Shown in pieces: positions 31,970 to 43,149 of a stretch of 64,000 nt of DNA (its first letter is position 1; each line of letters opens with the position of its first letter). The stretch lies in NCBI GenBank assembly GCA_022701365.1, contig JAKUHH010000072.1, positions 496,001 through 560,000 on the forward strand, in the 5' to 3' direction. The notes beneath the pieces are model-generated. The model had not been told where the DNA came from, made no database searches, and worked only from the letters and a program-made list of their open reading frames with translations. Source of the DNA: Mycocentrospora acerina (taxonomy: Eukaryota > Ascomycota > Dothideomycetes > Pleosporales). A program made the position numbers and the translations under genes.

Positions 31970-34900
31970 TCATGGCGCAGGCTCATCCTTGGGCACCAAT
32001 GGCTCCACATTCCAGATGCTCTCCGCGTACTCGTCGATACACCTGTCACTTGAGAAGAAACCCATACGTGCGACAGTCAGGATGGTCTTTGTTGTCCATT
32101 CCTCTGTGTTCTTGTAGCTCTCATCAATGAGCTCCTGCGTTTCAACGTACGACGCAAAGTCATCAGAGACGAGGTAGTAGTCACCGTGCTCTACAATGCC
32201 GTTCAACAAAGCAGAAAAGCGCTCAGCATCGCCGAATGTGCCGCTGTGGATGGCGTCAAACACCTTTGAAAGCTGGGGGTCGAGCTGGTACTGCGAGTAC
32301 ACGTGTGCGTGACGGAGGTCCTCAACATCCTCGGAAAGGTTACCGAAGAGGAAGATGTTGTTCTCGCCAATCTCGCGAGTAATCTCAATCTAACGTCATA
32401 TTAGTAGCTGATCGCTACAGCTTAGAAAGGGGGAAAAGACTTACGTTGGCACCATCGCAAGTTCCAATAATCAAACCTCCGTTCAGGCAGAACTTCATGT
32501 TACTAGTACCGCTGGCTTCTGTGCCAGCCGTCGAGATGTGCTCGCTGATGTCGCTAGCAGGAGTAATAATCTCCGCCTTACTGACATTGTAGTCCTCCAA
32601 GAAGATGACCTTGAGCAAGTCACCAACATCTTTGTCGTTGTTGACAATCTCGCCCACTTTGCAGACAAGGTGAATGATTGTCTTTGCCATCCAGTATCCT
32701 GGCGCAGCCTTGCCACCGAAGATCGACACACGTGGTACGAGCTTCTTCCTCTCCTCGGGGGAGAGTGCCTTGATCTGGAGATAGCGGTGGATGACACCGA
32801 AAATGTTCAGCTGCTGGCGCTTGTACTCGTGGATACGCTTGACCTGAACGTCGAAGAGCGCTGCCGGGTTGACTGTGACACCGTTGTGCTCCTTGATGTG
32901 CTGAGCAAGTCGGACCTTGTTGGCGTACTTGATCTCGCGGAACTCCTTCCTGAAATCCTTGTCGTCAACGTAAGCCTCCAACTTGTGGAGTAGCGTCAAG
33001 TCCTTCAAGAAATCGTGTCCGCCAAGTTTCGACGCGATCAGCTCCGAAAGCCTGGGGTTGGCCTGGTGGAGCCATCGGCGGGGCGTGATACCGTTTGTTA
33101 CGTTGGTGAACTTGTCGGGTCCGAAGATCTTGACAAAGTCCTTGAAGATTGTGGTCTTGATCAAGTCGGAGTGCAGTTCGGCCACACCATTGACCTTGTG
33201 CGAGCCAATCAAAGCCAAGTAGGCCATGCGGACCATCTTGGGCTGAGATTCCTCAATAATTGACACACGGCCAAGCATCTCGCGATCCTTGGGGAAGTTG
33301 CGCTCGACAAACTGCAAGAACTGTAGGTTGATCTCGTAGATAATCTGTCTTGTCAGTGCCTGTACTGGAAGTATTCTCGTCTGGAGTATCGACATACCTG
33401 GAGATGACGAGGGAGAAGATGCTGGAACAACGGAACAGACCACTTCTCCAGAGCTTCGGGAAGCACGGTGTGGTTAGTGTAGCCGAATGTGTTCTGTACA
33501 ACTGCATAACTGTCAGTCGTTGCAGGCATTTTAGCTTTCCAATTCACTTACTGCTCCACGCCTCATCCCACTCAAGACCCTCGAGATCGACCAAAATTCT
33601 CTGGAGCTCAGGAATCGCGAGAGTTGGGTGAGTGTCGTTAAGCTGTATGGCGACCTGGTTAGGGAACTCCTTCCAAGCACGCTTGCTCTTCTTGAAACGA
33701 CGAACAATGTCGTAAAGCGAGGCAGCGCACCAGAAGTACTGCTGCTTCAATCGAAGCTCCTTTCCACGCTCGAGACTGCGAGAAGTTAGCTATTATGCTC
33801 CATTCGGTGAAGGCTTGACATACTTGTCATTAGGGTAGAGCACAGCAGAGATGGTCTCAGCACGCTGCTGGTCAGCCACCGAGCTCTCGTATTCTCCAGA
33901 GTTGAACTTCTGGAAGTCAAACTCTCCGCTAGCAGCCTTGCTGCCCCAGAGACGAAGGTTGTTGCAAGTGCCAGTCTTGTATCCAGGAACTACACGTGTC
34001 AGATTGACATTCTCTGCCATCTTCCAATATGGCGCACTTACTAGGGACATCAAAAGCGGAGGCTGTAACAATCTCACCCCCCTCCCATGAGCACTGCGGC
34101 TTGCCCTCATCATCCTGCCAGCGGTTGACCTGACCGTAGAATTGCACATCAACGACAATGTCGTGTCTGCGGAACTCCCACGGGTTGAAGTCGAGCCAGT
34201 AGTCGGGAACCTCGACCTGGTATCCATCGATAATCTCCTGCTTAAAGATACCATATCTGTAACGTAGACCGTAACCCCAAGCCGGGTAGTTCAAAGAGGC
34301 CAAGGAGTCGAGGAAGCATGCGGCAAGACGCCCAAGACCACCGTTTCCGAGCGCAGCATCATGCTCCTGAGAAATAAGGTCCTCCATGCGGAATCCGAGA
34401 TCAGCAACACCCTCTTGGAGTGAATTAGTGAATGCTTCAGAGTTTACACCAGGAGATGCAACTTACTGACGGCGACGTCCTTCTGGTCGACGTTCAACAT
34501 GGCATTGTCCAAAGCACGACCCATGAGAAATTCAAGGGAGAGGTCTATCTTTATCAGCTACAGCTTTTGACATGAACAATCCAAGATGCCTCACAGTATA
34601 TGCGCTTCTGGTCAGCAAAAGTCTGCGACTGCTGCGTCTTGTTCCAGTCCAGAATCAGGCGGTCCTTGAACGCCAGCGCGGTTCCGGCATACGCCGCCGC
34701 CTCGTCGCAGTTGAACAGCGAGCGCGCGAGAGTGGTCTCGATGTGGCGAACAGCCTCCTTCTCAAACTCCTCAGTCGTAGTAAAGGGCTTGGGCATCTGT
34801 TGTTCTTGTCAGCATTCATGCTGCATGCATCTACCCCGCTCTCTGGTGCTGATGCTCCCAGGATAGGCCAATTGACATACAAACTTCTTCCAGGCCTCAC

Positions 34901-35072
34901 GCTGGGGTTCTGGGATGCTGGCTTCGACGCTCTTGATCTCGCCAGGGCCAAAACCCGTCACCGTCCGCTTGTGCTTGGGACGAGTGAAGGCCGGACCCAC
35001 CGGACCCGTGAGGTCAGGGACCGGTGCGCTTGTCGAGGGCCGGCGCTCGCGGGCAGGTCGCTCAGTACTCAT
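31970..35072 (-). CDS. gph1: Glycogen phosphorylase
   Basis: Releases glucose-1-phosphate from glycogen using pyridoxal phosphate; cytosolic. Nine exons in order: 35072..34881, 34796..34595, 34544..34467, 34413..34042, 33989..33824, 33775..33552, 33501..33398, 33344..32445, 32389..31970. The joined frame gives 885 residues, close to yeast Gph1 (about 900), and all phases agree. Landmarks: LSLEFLMGRALDN, ALGNGGLGRLAACFLDSLA, QLNDTHPTLAIPEL, and EASGTSNMKFCLNGGLIIGT, where the Lys after NM carries the PLP, followed by CDGANIEI. The 64-residue N-terminal exon is Pro/Arg/Ser-rich with possible phosphorylation sites, as in yeast where phosphorylation near the N-terminus regulates the enzyme. AGGGG elements occur upstream (about 35153, 35283), resembling stress-response elements; this is only suggestive. 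Confidence 0.95.
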
Positions 35073-36699
35073 CTTGAATATGCAGACTGTAGAAAGCTAG
35101 GACAGCTCTTTTGTGATGGCGTCTGGGTCAGTCCTGTGCACACGTCAATCTGGAGGGGCCTTGCTACACAGCACCAATGCTAATCAATGGGCACTCAGAC
35201 GTGCTTACCTGGGGATTAGGGTGGAGAGGATGCAAGTCTCCCAGGAAAAAACCGCGGGGTAGTCAGGCAGCTAGCGGAGGTGGAGGGGTGGAGAGCGGAG
35301 GGGGGGGCTAGGATCGGAGGTTCGACAGAGCAGAGCGGAGCAGCGTGTCGAGCTTATGAAGAAGGCTCAATACCGAGCTTCTCACATTCTTTTTTCCACC
35401 CACGTTGCTGTTTACGTTCACAAGCCAGCTTACAATCACAAGCCAGTACAGATGCAGGCAAAGTCGGGCCAGCCAGAGGATTCAGAGCCACTCTTCGCCG
35501 TCGGAACATTAGGCCAGCATGACGACAGTAAATACAAAACACGGACAGCGCGGGGAAGCTATCGGTGCTGGCAGCTCCCCCAAAGCTGTTGAGCCCACAA
35601 TATGCACCTCCCATGTACGCGCTGCATGAGGACTGCTCTAGAGCAGGAAAGACGCCGTCTCGATGCGTGATGGCCCAGACGCCAGAGGGCCAATTGCCCA
35701 ATGGCCTCGCGCCAAAATGCTTAGCTGGCTGGGGAGCTGCGTGTCAGAGGATGGGATACGCGCCGTAGCGTGACTTTGTGTCGTGGGAAGGTCGAGGCGT
35801 GGTGTAGACGTCACTCGAGTCAATGGCTTCCCCTCCACCAAGGTGGGGCAATCCCTCCGAAGAACAGATCTCAACTCCAGAGCGCATTGTGCAAATATTC
35901 ACCAGCTCGCGAATATTTGTGCAATGCCTTGCCCATCCTCTGCGAACAGCGTCAGTTTGCGTCTGTCTTGGTGGCATCCTGGTGCTACAGCTGCTGTCTG
36001 AGCACGCACGTACCTGGCTTTCGAGCATCCCAAGAGTCTGCAACTTCGGTACGCGTCGGAATCACGACATGACGCAAACCTTCCGAGATTGCTCCTCGTA
36101 CGTTTCGAGGGCAACACGACGGTCCACTTGGCTGAGTGAGTGAAGCTGGATTCAATAAATTCGAGCGCTCCCTCTGCAACAACATGCGCTCTTCGAATTG
36201 CCTCCCTCGCAGTGTTGATCACGTTGCAATCGCTACGGCAGACGAATGAACTGCTTGCCAAAACCACGTGTCTAGAGGACAATTTGAAAGTATATCAATT
36301 CTCTCGGTTGATTACACTATACACTAATTGCGGTATCACTCCGTGGCTGTGGCAGTGTACTAGTCGTCGAATCTCTCCATGCCCGAACAGGATGTCGCAG
36401 CAAAAACGACGAGGCGCGAAGCATCCAGCCAACAAATCATATCAAGCGACAGCATGTCGAAAACAAGACAAGATAGACTCAAACACATTAACAAGCCTGT
36501 TGTAACCCATACCATCCCGCAGAGCGCCATGCCAACAACTCCATTACACCCAGAAATGCGTAGAACAATGTGATATGAAAGGACATCAAAGTAATATGGG
36601 TATCGTAGAACGAACGCTGCAGACAGTGTCGCCAAGACCAGCGCACACCTCTGTCGAGGAAACAAAATTCAAAGAGTGCAAGTACGTAGAAAGCACACA
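35073..36699. other. Intergenic region upstream of glycogen phosphorylase
   Basis: About 1.6 kb. The first 300 bases are purine/G-rich with several AGGGG motifs and must contain the phosphorylase promoter. The remainder shows many overlapping ORFs of 60-127 codons on both strands, none with a domain or coherent splice structure. No RNA gene recognised. Confidence 0.5.
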
Positions 36700-37711
36700 T
36701 CACGGACTCGGCTCCGGGGTCTGAGCGCCGTAACTCCACTTTGCTGCTCCCGTGAAACTGAGCGAAAGATTTCTTCTCCGCTCCACCTTCTCGGTGCTCG
36801 ACACAACTGTTGAGGAACTACGTTGCATGTCACTCAGGACTTGCTGCACCATGTCGTTTGAGATGCGAAAAAGGCCGTAATCCATGTCCTGCAGGATGGC
36901 CCTCTTCGTAGCTTCGATCTCCTGGACGGTAAACTGCGCACCGCTCTCTCGGACTGACCAGTGCCTGGATGAACGCAGCCGGTCGACCAGGAAACCATGT
37001 GCGAGAGCCAGGGACACGAGGACAATGACATCGGGGCCGATGGACGTGTTGAGTCTTGTATCAGTCTTCAGGAAGATCTTGAGGTTGCGGACATAGTTTG
37101 ATGGCTGGAGGGCATCTCTCCATGTGGTAGCGAAGCGGTCGGACAAGGCATCAAGTATGCACGCAGCAAACGCAATTACTTCGTCAGGCAAGCAAGCCCG
37201 TTCCAGGAATCCACGGATGATGGACACGCACGCCCGGGAGGTGGAGACGTTGCGCGGGACGAGGTTGGCAAGATGGGTCGCGTGCACTAATCGTAGCAAA
37301 TCAGCAATGTACTCGAAATATTGGGTGGCAATCATCAGCTAAAACAGATTCTGATCGACAGGGTCGTCAAAAGGTGTGGGTTTCAAAAGAGAAGGAGATT
37401 GGGCTCCATGACGTCGGACGAGCCAGCCAGTGCAGGGATGGCGCCGCTCGTACAACATATATCCATGCCACGACACTTGGAATAGCAACTGTCCACGTGA
37501 CATGAAAGGGACGCAGCGACTAACCTTGTAGTTGAGGAGATTGGTCAAGGCTCTGAGATGGAGAGGCTGGTGTTGGTATGGCAGCGATGGCGTGCTCCTT
37601 TGCCGGCGGAGGAGTGGGGAGGTTCGACAGCGGAACGTAGCTCGCAAAGTACTGGTCCAGCTCCTCGTCTGTGAGGTCGCTGTTGACCGAAAGCGCAGGA
37701 GAGTAATCCAT
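36700..37711 (-). CDS. Cyclin-like domain protein, incomplete exon model
   Basis: Two coding blocks are clear: 37711..37525 (62 residues, Pro/Ser-rich, MDYSPALSVNSDLTDEELDQ) and 37335..36700 (about 211 residues). The second looks like the cyclin fold of fungal cyclin-domain proteins: helices HLANLVPRNVSTSRACVSII, LPDEVIAFAACILDALSDRF, GPDVIVLVSLALAHGFLVDR and FTVQEIEATKRAILQDMDYG, the last matching the E-x-x-x-L...DY end of the cyclin box. The first block ends at a GTTAGT donor in phase 1, but the natural TTTTAG acceptor before 37338 is phase 0. Either a micro-exon lies in 37340-37524, or a later ATTAG acceptor (phase 1) is used and about 19 residues are lost. A separate start at the ATG at 37335 is also possible. 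CDK partner unknown. Confidence 0.6.
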
Positions 37712-39132
37712 CTCGAGTCGGAGAATAGTAGGTCGTATACAGGTCCCTCTGCCTTTTCAACTTTGGCGTTGTGGTAGAAGCCGTTGGAGAATAAGCGAGC
37801 AGATGGGCGTAGTGTCCAACAGCGTAGTCGACTCGTCCTTGACTCAAGTTGACAATCAAATAGTGCCGGCCAGAAAAGTGTCAAAGGGGAGAAGGCCCAA
37901 AAGCAGGAGGGAATCTCCAGCCCTATATAGCCATCGCGCGAGCATCGCCAGTCGCCGAAACGGTGAAGGGGCTGATCTGAGCTCGCTAGTTCCCTGTAAC
38001 CAAGACGAGCACAGCGCAAGCCGTTCTAGCGACGCCCCTGCCGTGACACTGACCTCTTCGCTAACACCAGCTCCAACTTGGCGGGCTGCGCTATGCAGAC
38101 CAAGAGCCGTGACAGCGTCAGAAAATATTGCTCACTTGTGGTTGTCGTGCTGCTCCGTAGGGGCGGGTAGGCAGGCACAGGAACAGGACCATGCATGCAG
38201 GCGGAGACATACGGTAGTACCTACAGGCACAGCACATTCCAGACCCCCGCATGCAATGTTTGTATTTACCCCGTCGATGGATTCCGCAACTCAACCTGCA
38301 ACAAACGCAATAATACTTCATACGATGAGTTGAAGCTGTGTTGCGATGCGACCAATACGCCCGCCCACCCACCACTACCTCGTCCACCACCACCCCATGA
38401 CCTGCCTTCCCCATGCACAATGTCGCCATGAGCATTCAGCCTCTGACCGCACCCCGTAAGCTTCACCCGCGACCTGCATCTCCACCTGTAATCCCTCCTC
38501 CAAGCCCTCACGCCACGAACACCCAGCTCCCAAACTCTCTCACCGCCATCCCATGTCGCAACGCGCATGCACTTCCCAGGCGGGTGATTCGGCCGCCGAA
38601 TACGAGCCCAGAGCCCACTATCCCCACTCCACAACACCAGCACATACGCAGACACAACGCACGCCAAATAATACCTCCTTCCGGCACTTCAGTGGAGAAG
38701 CGGAAAATCAATTCTGCGCCAAAGTGGGAACATGTGAGTTTCACACCAGCTTGCCGAACCCGATCATTCAACGCCATTGATTTCTGCCCGTTTTTCTACC
38801 GGGGCCAGAAAAAGGTGGATATTTTCGATAGTCGGGGGAGGCAGATGCCTATACGCTTTGCCTCATACCCCTTTGGGTGCGCTCGTTCGGATGCATCGGG
38901 GCATGCAGGCCTACACTGTGGCACAGATAGGTCGTGAGTCGTGAACCCGTCGCCTTGACCTGCTCCGTGTGGCCGTGATGAGAACGGGAACGGATGTTTC
39001 GAGATTCCCGCGCCAAATATAGACGATGCTGTTTGCTAAGGATCGAGTGAGGTGTGCTTGACAGATGTCCGATACGCGATGAAGAATAGTGGTCGAGAAA
39101 TGCAAATATGCACATGGCGTACCTCGCACAAA

Positions 39133-39168
39133 CTCAATCTCAAGCTCAGTCTCAAGCTCAATCTCAAA
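39133..39168. repeat. 12-bp tandem repeat, three units
   Basis: CTCAATCTCAAG, CTCAGTCTCAAG, CTCAATCTCAAA in direct succession; itself built from a 6-bp CTCAAX theme. Confidence 0.75.
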
Positions 39169-39904
39169 GCCTCCTATTTGAAAAGCTGCTGGAAACAACA
39201 ACCATCTCGCAACCTTGTTTGTTTTCCTAAATCACAACACCGTCACTCTTTCACGCACATGCATACACAAAATCCCGTTCCATACACATCCCACCCCAAC
39301 CCCAATTACCATTCTCACCGTCACTATTACCATCGCCATCCCCAACAAAAGCCATACACCCTGTAATCACATGAAAACCACTCTAGAACCATGTACCTGC
39401 CAACATCCACGCTTGCATTTCGATCGCGCGCGCCCCGAACCCTTTGCAAACGCATACATGCACACACTCACACATGCACTGCCCTTCTTCTCCTTCTAGC
39501 GCGCACGACTTCATTCTACTATACGACCCACCACCACCCCCTTCCCCCTTGCAAGCCTCGAGCCATAACCGCTCCGCTCAAAACGTGAGGAAACCCCACC
39601 GTAAACAAATTATTAAAACATACTAGTGTGTACGGGAAGTCTAGAAGATGCACACTACCGGTAGATCAGACGGGGATGTACCAGGTATTGCGTTCTTCTC
39701 GCGGAACAGAGAGGCGGACGGATGGGCCAGACGGACCAGACGGACCAGAGACATTCATTTGCAGCAGCAAAAGAAAAAGGAAAAACAGTAAGAAAAAAAT
39801 GCTCCATACTACATAAAAAAATTCAGGCGAGTGACATTTACGTATATGGACACGAATGTATTATGCAAACATGCCTCCTATATCTAACGTGAACGAATTA
39901 ATTC

Positions 39905-39939
39905 CCTACCTACCTCCCTACCTACCTTCCTACCTACCC
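39905..39939. repeat. CCTA tetranucleotide repeat, imperfect
   Basis: CCTACCTACC units interrupted by TCC. A degenerate microsatellite. Confidence 0.75.
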
Positions 39940-40190
39940 ACTCACCCTCAGCCTGACCCCCCCTTCCAAAATATGGAAGAAAAAGAAACATCAACATCAA
40001 CCCACCACTCCCAAATCTACTTCTCCTTCCCCATCTAAAGACTTACCACCCCAAGAATTTAAAGTAATAAAAAAAAAGGTAGCTTCCGCGGAAATCCCCT
40101 TCCAAATCGGGTCCCTCGGCACCTACATAAACACAAAACACGTGTACTAGCTCATCTTCCCTTGCATACTCCTCGGAACACCCACAGACC

Positions 40191-40219
40191 ACAGACAGAC
40201 AGACAGACAGACAGACAGG
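40191..40219. repeat. CAGA tetranucleotide microsatellite
   Basis: About seven perfect ACAG/CAGA units. Confidence 0.85.
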
Positions 40220-40261
40220 TAAGTAAGCCAAGAGAAGAGATCGCGCACAAGAGATCGTGCA

Positions 40262-40284
40262 AGAGAGAGAGAGAGAGAGAGAGA
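40262..40284. repeat. GA dinucleotide microsatellite
   Basis: About eleven perfect GA units inside a purine-rich stretch. Confidence 0.85.
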
Positions 40285-40618
40285 TAAAAATATCTGGTGA
40301 ACACAAACCAAAGCCAAAAGTCCTAAGTAAAAATAAACAAAATAAAACATAAAAAAAGCCACAGGCGTGAAACCCTTCCAGCACAGCCACTACCTAGCTA
40401 GCTAGGGCTGAAAGAGAAAGAGGGAGGAGGAGGGGCAGGAGCAGGAGGGGCTGAACAATCAGGACGGGGAGGAGGGGGGGGGGCAGGGGGCCAGCATTGT
40501 CAGCATTGTCGGCAAAGAAAAGGGCAAAAAAAAAGAAAAAGGCCAGAGAGAGAGAGAGAGGGAGCTAAAGTAACGTGGGTGGAAGCTAGATGAAATAAAC
40601 TTAAGCTTCAAACGGAAC

Positions 40619-40660
40619 CGAACCAAACCAATTCAAAACAAACCAAACCAAACCAAACCC
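40619..40660. repeat. AACCA pentanucleotide repeat, imperfect
   Basis: Runs of AACCA with a short interruption (AATTCAAAAC). Confidence 0.7.
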
Positions 40661-41170
40661 TTTATCCTCCCGAACCCAAGCCGATAGGTACTAATCACTG
40701 CACAAGTCTGTTGCGACCGTTGGGGCGACCACAACCTTCACACGCTCCAGGCCCATCCGAGTGACATCACTAGAAACTATCCGAGTCAACGTGCATGTGT
40801 ATGCAAGCAAAGCCACACAAAAAACTTTAAAGAATATCAATAATTGCAAATACAAAACACACGTCTCCAGAGCTTTAAAAGTGCTCAGAGGTATACTGCT
40901 ATTCCGCCATTCATCCTTGTTTCCATTTTCTCCATCCTTGATCTTGACCTTGACCTTGCCCTCGTGCCAAAATACCCCCCGTGTCGTGACCGGAAGGACC
41001 TATAACTCCATTCCGCAACGTCGTGACCTACTTCGCGCACTTGTACATCCCTAGAATCGCGACTCTGCCGTAAGACGTCCGTGTCATCATAAATATCGTA
41101 CCCAGCGATCTCCAACGTTTACATTGCCGCCATCCGTTGGAGACGGGTCCTTGTCTCAATATTCGCATAC

Positions 41171-42068
41171 TTATAGTGCCTTCTTGGGTGCAGCACCCTG
41201 CTGAGTACCGACATACTTGCGAATGTCAGTCGCATCACCAGCTTGACGGACAATCTTCTTAAATGTAGCCCACCCATCACGAGCAGCAGGTGGGGTGCTC
41301 TGGTTAGCGAGCTGAGCATCAATGCGAGCGGTGACCTGGTTGATTGCCTCCTGGACAAAGGTGCTCTGTGCAACGCGAGCGCGGAAGAAAACGGTGTAGA
41401 CAACAAGAAGAATCCACGAACCCCTCTGGAAGAGGATAGCAGAGCCAAGAACGCGGAACCAGAGACCAATCTCGAGCAAGGCGACGAGCGTCATGCTGCT
41501 GTCATAGTACTCCTTGACGAACTTGCCAATGGTCTCGGAAGCGGCCGAGGCCTGGGGCTTGGCGCCAGATGCTGAGGCGGGGGCAGGCTGGATGGTGGGG
41601 ATCAAGTTGGAGCGCACGTAAGTTGCAACGTGGAAGACCGAGTAGACGGCAAATGGTGTAAGAGCGAGAGGGATCTGGCGCGAGAAGAGCCAGACAAGCG
41701 CCATGACTGAGATGATGTCAGTCGCTGCTGCGGGGGACACGGTAGCGCATGCGGGGAAACTTACTCAGGTACTGCACATTCTCATCCGTAGCAAGAGCGA
41801 CAAGGCCGCCCTGCTTTCCTGCCCTCATGCGGGCACGGTATGCCTTGTAGACGACGATACCGTATGTGACGCACGCCGACAAGAAGGCGGTGCGGTAAGA
41901 GAAGGTAGCCCACTTGGAGCTGTAGTTGAACGTGATGTACGACAAGCCATATCGCAGCGTGGTGAGCAGCAGAGTAACGTGTCCAGCGAACCAGGCAAAC
42001 TGCAGAGTCTGCGCAAGAGCTGCCAGACGCTGGCCCAGCGGGAGAGTTGATGGCGGTGGAGGGGCCAT
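41171..42068 (-). CDS. Pom33/TMEM33-family nuclear-pore and ER membrane protein
   Basis: The family (yeast Pom33/Per33, human TMEM33) comprises multi-spanning ER and nuclear-envelope proteins that help nuclear pore distribution. Exons 42068..41765 and 41706..41171 join in phase 1 (GTAAGT; CTCAG acceptor) to give 279 residues. The N-terminus holds LGQRLAALAQTLQFAWFAGH, a first span, then YGLSYITFNYSSKWATFSYR and a second span. After a YKAYRARM basic loop come NVQYLIMALVWLFSRQIPLA and LTPFAVYSVFHVATYVRSNL, both typical of the family, and a further hydrophobic hairpin (LEIGLWFRVLGSAILFQRGS). The C-terminus is a soluble amphipathic region, as in Pom33, where it binds membranes. Length fits (family about 250-300). 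Confidence 0.85.
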
Positions 42069-43149
42069 GCTGGAGAGTGCGGGGGAGGGTGCAAATGCGA
42101 AAACTGTCGTGTGCAGCTACGAAACAGTGGCAGCTTGGAATGTCAGCGGAAGTCGAGGGTTGAGGTGACGGCGCAGAATCAGCGTCCAATGCATGCGAAG
42201 ATGGATGCTGACCCTCTTTCAGAGGCCCGTGAGCTGCCACTCTTGGAGGGGTGGAGCTGCAATCTGGCAGCAACGGTGGCTGGGTCGTTCTGTCCCGCTT
42301 TCGGGCTTGTGATGCGAACTGAGCAGTGCGTGACCAAGAGAAATGACTTACCGGTGAGCGAAGCAGGCACAACTTGCACTTGATCTTCTACAGACTGTTG
42401 CAAAAGATGGAGAGTGGAAGAGAAAGGCACAGCGAAGGTACGGTTGCGTCTTTGTAGCGTGGGAAGCGGGCACGTTATCCAAGAATTTGGGCGTTTGGGG
42501 GTGGTGACGAAATGCCTACTGAATCCGCGCACAAGCCCCATGCTGGCTCGACAATTGCCGCACCCTGACGATCAGCATGAGCCGCGACAAACATGATCCC
42601 TCTGGGCGCATGGCGCATGGCGCCTGAGTGCAACAATGACCGAATTGCTTTGGGCCTTCTCTAGGTCATACATGCGCGCGTGAGACATGTCTCGACCCAC
42701 AACGTCATTCTTCACATGCCATTGTTCCTCGTCACGGTCATCATGTCAGCCCGGAAGTTCTGCCCACAAACGAAATTCGCTGCTACGATGATGTGTAGAA
42801 TACATGAAAAAGAAGCTGCCCACCTCCTCCACCTCGCCCAGAGAACTACAGCTGCCCACATACTAAATAATAAAAAAAAGTCCAAAGAGACATAAGGGAA
42901 TCGGAAGGAGCGCAAATGGTGTTGGTATCAATCAACAAACCGGACAACTGGACCAAGAAATGACGCTGCTGTCCATTCATCCCCCAAAGATCGCACCTCC
43001 TGTATTACCCGTTGCCGATAACACCCAGTGGTATCGTCAAGCGGCATCATATTAAACAAGGTCTGGTAAGAGGGAGCAGAGAAGGGAGTAGATGCGTTTG
43101 AGCTGTGCGAGTCGTCCAAGATGGGAGAGAAGGAGCGAATTGCCCAGCC
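42069..43149. other. Intergenic region between two minus-strand genes
   Basis: About 1.1 kb: promoter and leader of the Pom33-type gene and the 3' end of the septin gene. A 120-codon minus-strand frame at 42179-42541 has no features. Nothing else seen. Confidence 0.5.

Larger units (their letters stand above)
37712..41170. other. Long gene-free stretch rich in simple sequence
   Basis: About 3.5 kb without a supported gene. A 174-codon plus-strand frame at 38413-38937 begins with ATG but is Pro/Arg/His-rich with no domain and looks like translated low-complexity DNA. From 39.1 to 40.7 kb many different short tandem repeats occur. The 41171 gene's 3' region lies at the right end. Confidence 0.5.

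Noticed and set aside
35354..36282. Cluster of overlapping ORFs of 67-127 codons upstream of glycogen phosphorylase
   Set aside because: All six frames are similarly open because of moderate GC content; none shows a motif, signal or consistent splice path.
38413..38937. 174-codon plus-strand ORF with an ATG
   Set aside because: Composition is Pro/His/Arg/Ser low complexity, no domain, overlaps equally long frames on the other strand, and sits in a simple-sequence-rich region.
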